Source of the DNA: an uncultured Clostridia bacterium | GTDB lineage: Bacteria; Bacillota; Clostridia; Oscillospirales; Ruminococcaceae | Reading direction: 5' to 3' | NCBI GenBank assembly: GCA_945931735.1 | Contig: CAMEPN010000119.1 | Coordinates: forward strand, 1-6,262 | Length of the DNA: 6,262 bases | Shown: piece by piece, positions 4,047 to 6,262 of the stretch | Layout: every line of letters begins with the position of its first letter | Position numbering within the stretch: the first letter of the stretch is position 1 | The notes under the pieces: generated by a model | Database searches by the model: none | The model's input: only the letters and a program-made list of their open reading frames with translations | What the model was told of the DNA's origin: nothing | Translations under genes and position numbers: made by a program

Positions 4047-5696
4047 ATGAACCTTTCACAGCAGAAAAGGCAGAGAATGCTTGAATTCCTTTCACGAATA
4101 CGAGAGGAACACAAAGACGATGACGCAACTCTTATCGCTTTGAATGAAATTGAAAGCGAGCTGAACTCGAAGAAATACGGACTTGTCTGGGAAGAACACG
4201 AGGAAGCGGTTGATGTGCAGATGAGAACGCATATCCCCGTTTTCACCGAGGATACTTCAAGGGAAATCGCTGCGCTGCCCGACGGAGATTATAATTTTCT
4301 GCTTGAGGGTGATAACCTCCACAGCCTTTATCTGCTGGAAAAGACGCATAAGGGCAGGATTGATGTTATCTATATCGACCCGCCGTATAACACAGGAAAC
4401 AAGGATTTTATTTATGACGATATATTTATAGATAAAAATGATGCTTTTGTTCATTCGAAATGGTTATCGTTTATGGCAGAACGGTTAAGGATTGCAAGAA
4501 CTTTGCTATCTAATGTAGGAGCTATATTCATTTCTATTGATAATAACGAAGTCGCTGCTTTAAAAATGTTATGCGATGATATATTTGGTTCTTCCAATTT
4601 TATTGACATTATATCATGGTTTAAGAAAGCCTCTCCGTCAAATGATGCTCAATTTTTTAGTAATGACACAGAATATATATTAGTATATGCTTTCGATAAA
4701 TCTGTATGGAAACCACATAGACTACCATTATCCGAGAAACAGATGAAATATTATCAAAATCCTGATAATGACCCTCGTGGAGCATGGAATTCTGCTACCT
4801 ATACTTGCAATAAATCAAAAGCTGAGCGACCTAATTTATTCTATGCAATTACAAATCCGTTTACAGGAGAACAGATTTTCCCCAAAGAATCAGCTGTCTG
4901 GAAATACTCCAAAGAACAAACGGAATTGCTACAAGCTGATAACCGCTTATTTTGGGGCACAAATGGAACAGCAAAATATCCAAGAATTAAGAAATATTTA
5001 TTCGAACATGATGGTGTAGTAAACAGGAATATGTGGCACTATGACGATGTGAATCACACACAGGGTGCAACAGCTGAACTAAAGGAATTCGGAATTACAG
5101 GATTTTCTACCCCAAAACCAGTAAGACTTATTGAACGAATATTACAGATTGCTTCAAACGAAACCAGCATTGTCCTCGACTTCTTCGCCGGCAGCGGAAC
5201 CACAGCACAGGCTGTCCTTGAACTCAACAAGCAGGACGGCGGAAGCAGGCGCTTTATACTCTGCACGAACAATGAAAACAATATCTGCGAAGAGGTTACA
5301 TATCAGCGCATAAAAACCGTTATCACAGGCAAAAGGAAAGACGGCAGCGTTTATTCCGAGGGTATTCCCGCAAATCTCAAATACTACCGCACCGACTTTG
5401 TTGCACGAGATGAAGAATATCTCTCCGAGGCTCTTCTTGAGCATATTGCGGAGATGATACAGCTTGAAAACGGCGTAAAAATCGACGGAAGTAAATATAT
5501 AATGGTTCTTGATGAGGAAGAAGCAGATGAGCTTGCCAAGAATTGGGCTTCATATCCCGATGTAAAGGCTATATATGCAGCTAATGATATTCTGTTTACA
5601 ACCGAACAGGCTGAATTGTTTGCGGGAACTGAAATAAACATAATCCCCGATTATTACTTTGAATTTGAGCTGAGAGAGGAGGGAGAAACATGGTAG
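4047..5696 (+). CDS. mod: Type III restriction-modification system methyltransferase (Mod)
   Basis: A 549-aa beta-class DNA amino-methyltransferase, which methylates adenine N6 (or less likely cytosine N4) in the system's recognition site using S-adenosylmethionine, and supplies sequence recognition for the Mod-Res complex. Motif order is IV then I, as in the beta class: DPPYNTG at residues 111-117 (catalytic DPPY from 4377) preceded by EGDN (87-90), and the SAM-binding DFFAGSGTT at 378-386 (from 5178). Between them lie WLSFMAERL and SIDNNE, typical of type III Mod proteins, and the presumed target-recognition region. It is somewhat shorter than many Mod proteins (600-650 aa) but appears intact. 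ATG 4047 is chosen because AAAGGAGG (4034-4041) lies 5 nt upstream; a frame extension to TTG 3996 would start inside the terminator. The middle third (about 4395-5155) is much more AT-rich than both ends. Res overlaps its last 7 bp. Confidence 0.95.
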   Translation: MNLSQQKRQRMLEFLSRIREEHKDDDATLIALNEIESELNSKKYGLVWEEHEEAVDVQMRTHIPVFTEDTSREIAALPDGDYNFLLEGDNLHSLYLLEKTHKGRIDVIYIDPPYNTGNKDFIYDDIFIDKNDAFVHSKWLSFMAERLRIARTLLSNVGAIFISIDNNEVAALKMLCDDIFGSSNFIDIISWFKKASPSNDAQFFSNDTEYILVYAFDKSVWKPHRLPLSEKQMKYYQNPDNDPRGAWNSATYTCNKSKAERPNLFYAITNPFTGEQIFPKESAVWKYSKEQTELLQADNRLFWGTNGTAKYPRIKKYLFEHDGVVNRNMWHYDDVNHTQGATAELKEFGITGFSTPKPVRLIERILQIASNETSIVLDFFAGSGTTAQAVLELNKQDGGSRRFILCTNNENNICEEVTYQRIKTVITGKRKDGSVYSEGIPANLKYYRTDFVARDEEYLSEALLEHIAEMIQLENGVKIDGSKYIMVLDEEEADELAKNWASYPDVKAIYAANDILFTTEQAELFAGTEINIIPDYYFEFELREEGETW

Positions 5697-6262
5697 CAGG
5701 AGGAATTGCGCTGACGCTGTTTCCTTTTCAGGAGCAGGCTGTAATAAAGCTAATTGACCTTACCACTTCCCCGACAACAAATCCCGTTATTGTGATGAAA
5801 TCTCCCACCGGTTCGGGAAAGACTGTCATTCTGCTCGACTACATTGACGAATACTTGTTTAATGCAAGACCGAATACTGCGTTCGTGTGGTTCTGCCCAG
5901 GTTCGGGAGATTTAGAGGAGCAAAGTCAGGATAAAATGCGCAGGCTGCTTCCCAACCGCAGAACGCAGAACCTGTTTGAAGCAATGCAGAATGGCTTTGA
6001 AGCGGAAACTACGACATTCATCAACTGGGAACTGGTTCGTAATAAGAACAAAAACCTTGCTATTCGTGACGGGGAGCGCAAAAACCTATTCGACCGCATA
6101 GCTGACGCTCACAGGAACGGAACGCAGTTTATTCTGATAATAGACGAGGAACACGCTAATGACACAAAGAAAGCGCAGGACATTATTGACGCGTTTTCTG
6201 CCGCTTATACTATAAGGGTAAGCGCAACCGCAAGTCAGAATAAGAAATGTGAGTTTTTTGAG
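5690..6262 (+). CDS. res: Type III restriction subunit (Res), DEAD/DEAH helicase N-terminal part, 3' end outside the window
   Basis: The first 191 codons of an ATP-dependent superfamily 2 translocase/helicase subunit that, with Mod, cleaves unmodified DNA. Visible motifs: a Q-like FPFQEQAV (11-18), Walker A SPTGSGKT (38-45), Walker B as IIDEEH (150-155, a DEEH variant of DEAH), and motif III SAT (178-180). The later helicase motifs and the C-terminal endonuclease domain lie beyond the right edge, so nuclease activity cannot be judged here. The start ATG overlaps the mod stop by 7 bp with AGGAGG (5677-5682) 7 nt upstream, so translation is coupled to mod. The Mod partner makes type III the best call. 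The N-terminal sequence is not the most typical Res form, so a related helicase linked to a methyltransferase remains a lesser possibility. Confidence 0.92.
   Translation, partial: MVAGGIALTLFPFQEQAVIKLIDLTTSPTTNPVIVMKSPTGSGKTVILLDYIDEYLFNARPNTAFVWFCPGSGDLEEQSQDKMRRLLPNRRTQNLFEAMQNGFEAETTTFINWELVRNKNKNLAIRDGERKNLFDRIADAHRNGTQFILIIDEEHANDTKKAQDIIDAFSAAYTIRVSATASQNKKCEFFE

Noticed and set aside
4257..5641. Open frames opposite or out of frame within mod
   Set aside because: Mod motifs fix the true frame across this interval; the others have no supporting signals.

Overview
The window looks like an accessory, horizontally acquired stretch from a low-to-mid GC Firmicute, most likely a gut or rumen clostridium of the Ruminococcus/Oscillospiraceae kind. 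The reasons are strong AGGAGG-type ribosome binding sites ahead of nearly every gene, sigma-A-type promoters with an extended -10, and gene families common in that group's mobile elements. The organism call is inference; no rRNA or marker gene is present. All confident genes are on the + strand.

Layout. (1) 3-305: the 3' end of a coiled-coil-rich gene, possibly a Pre/Mob-type plasmid recombination (relaxase) protein, which would suggest a mobilizable element. A possible 46-residue ORF (302-442) is linked to its neighbours by ATGA overlaps. (2) 386-1527: a textbook promoter drives a class II Fic protein, a self-inhibited AMP transferase with a C-terminal winged helix. (3) 1528-1760: a compact regulatory interval. 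It holds an orphan near-perfect Shine-Dalgarno with only tiny ORFs behind it, a minus-strand promoter and intrinsic terminator that together define a putative RNA of about 80 nt, a long inverted repeat, and a 14-bp palindrome. It resembles the antisense half of a type I toxin-antitoxin locus. (4) 1761-3965: a tightly packed cassette of four genes: a DUF4417 protein, a 127-aa protein resembling small phage or polymorphic-toxin-type domains, and two tandem paralogues (186 and 184 aa) of a family I do not recognise. A strong intrinsic terminator closes the cassette. (5) 4047-6262: a type III restriction-modification operon. The modification methyltransferase Mod is complete; the helicase/nuclease subunit Res overlaps its end and runs off the right edge.

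How it fits together. The window reads as a defence or mobile-element cargo region: a Fic enzyme, a possible RNA-regulated module, an uncharacterised phage-associated cassette and a type III R-M system. The middle of mod (about 4395-5155) is clearly more AT-rich than its two ends, which suggests replacement of the target-recognition part. The least explained part, and the best candidate for something undescribed, is the DUF4417 cassette with its tandem paralogues.
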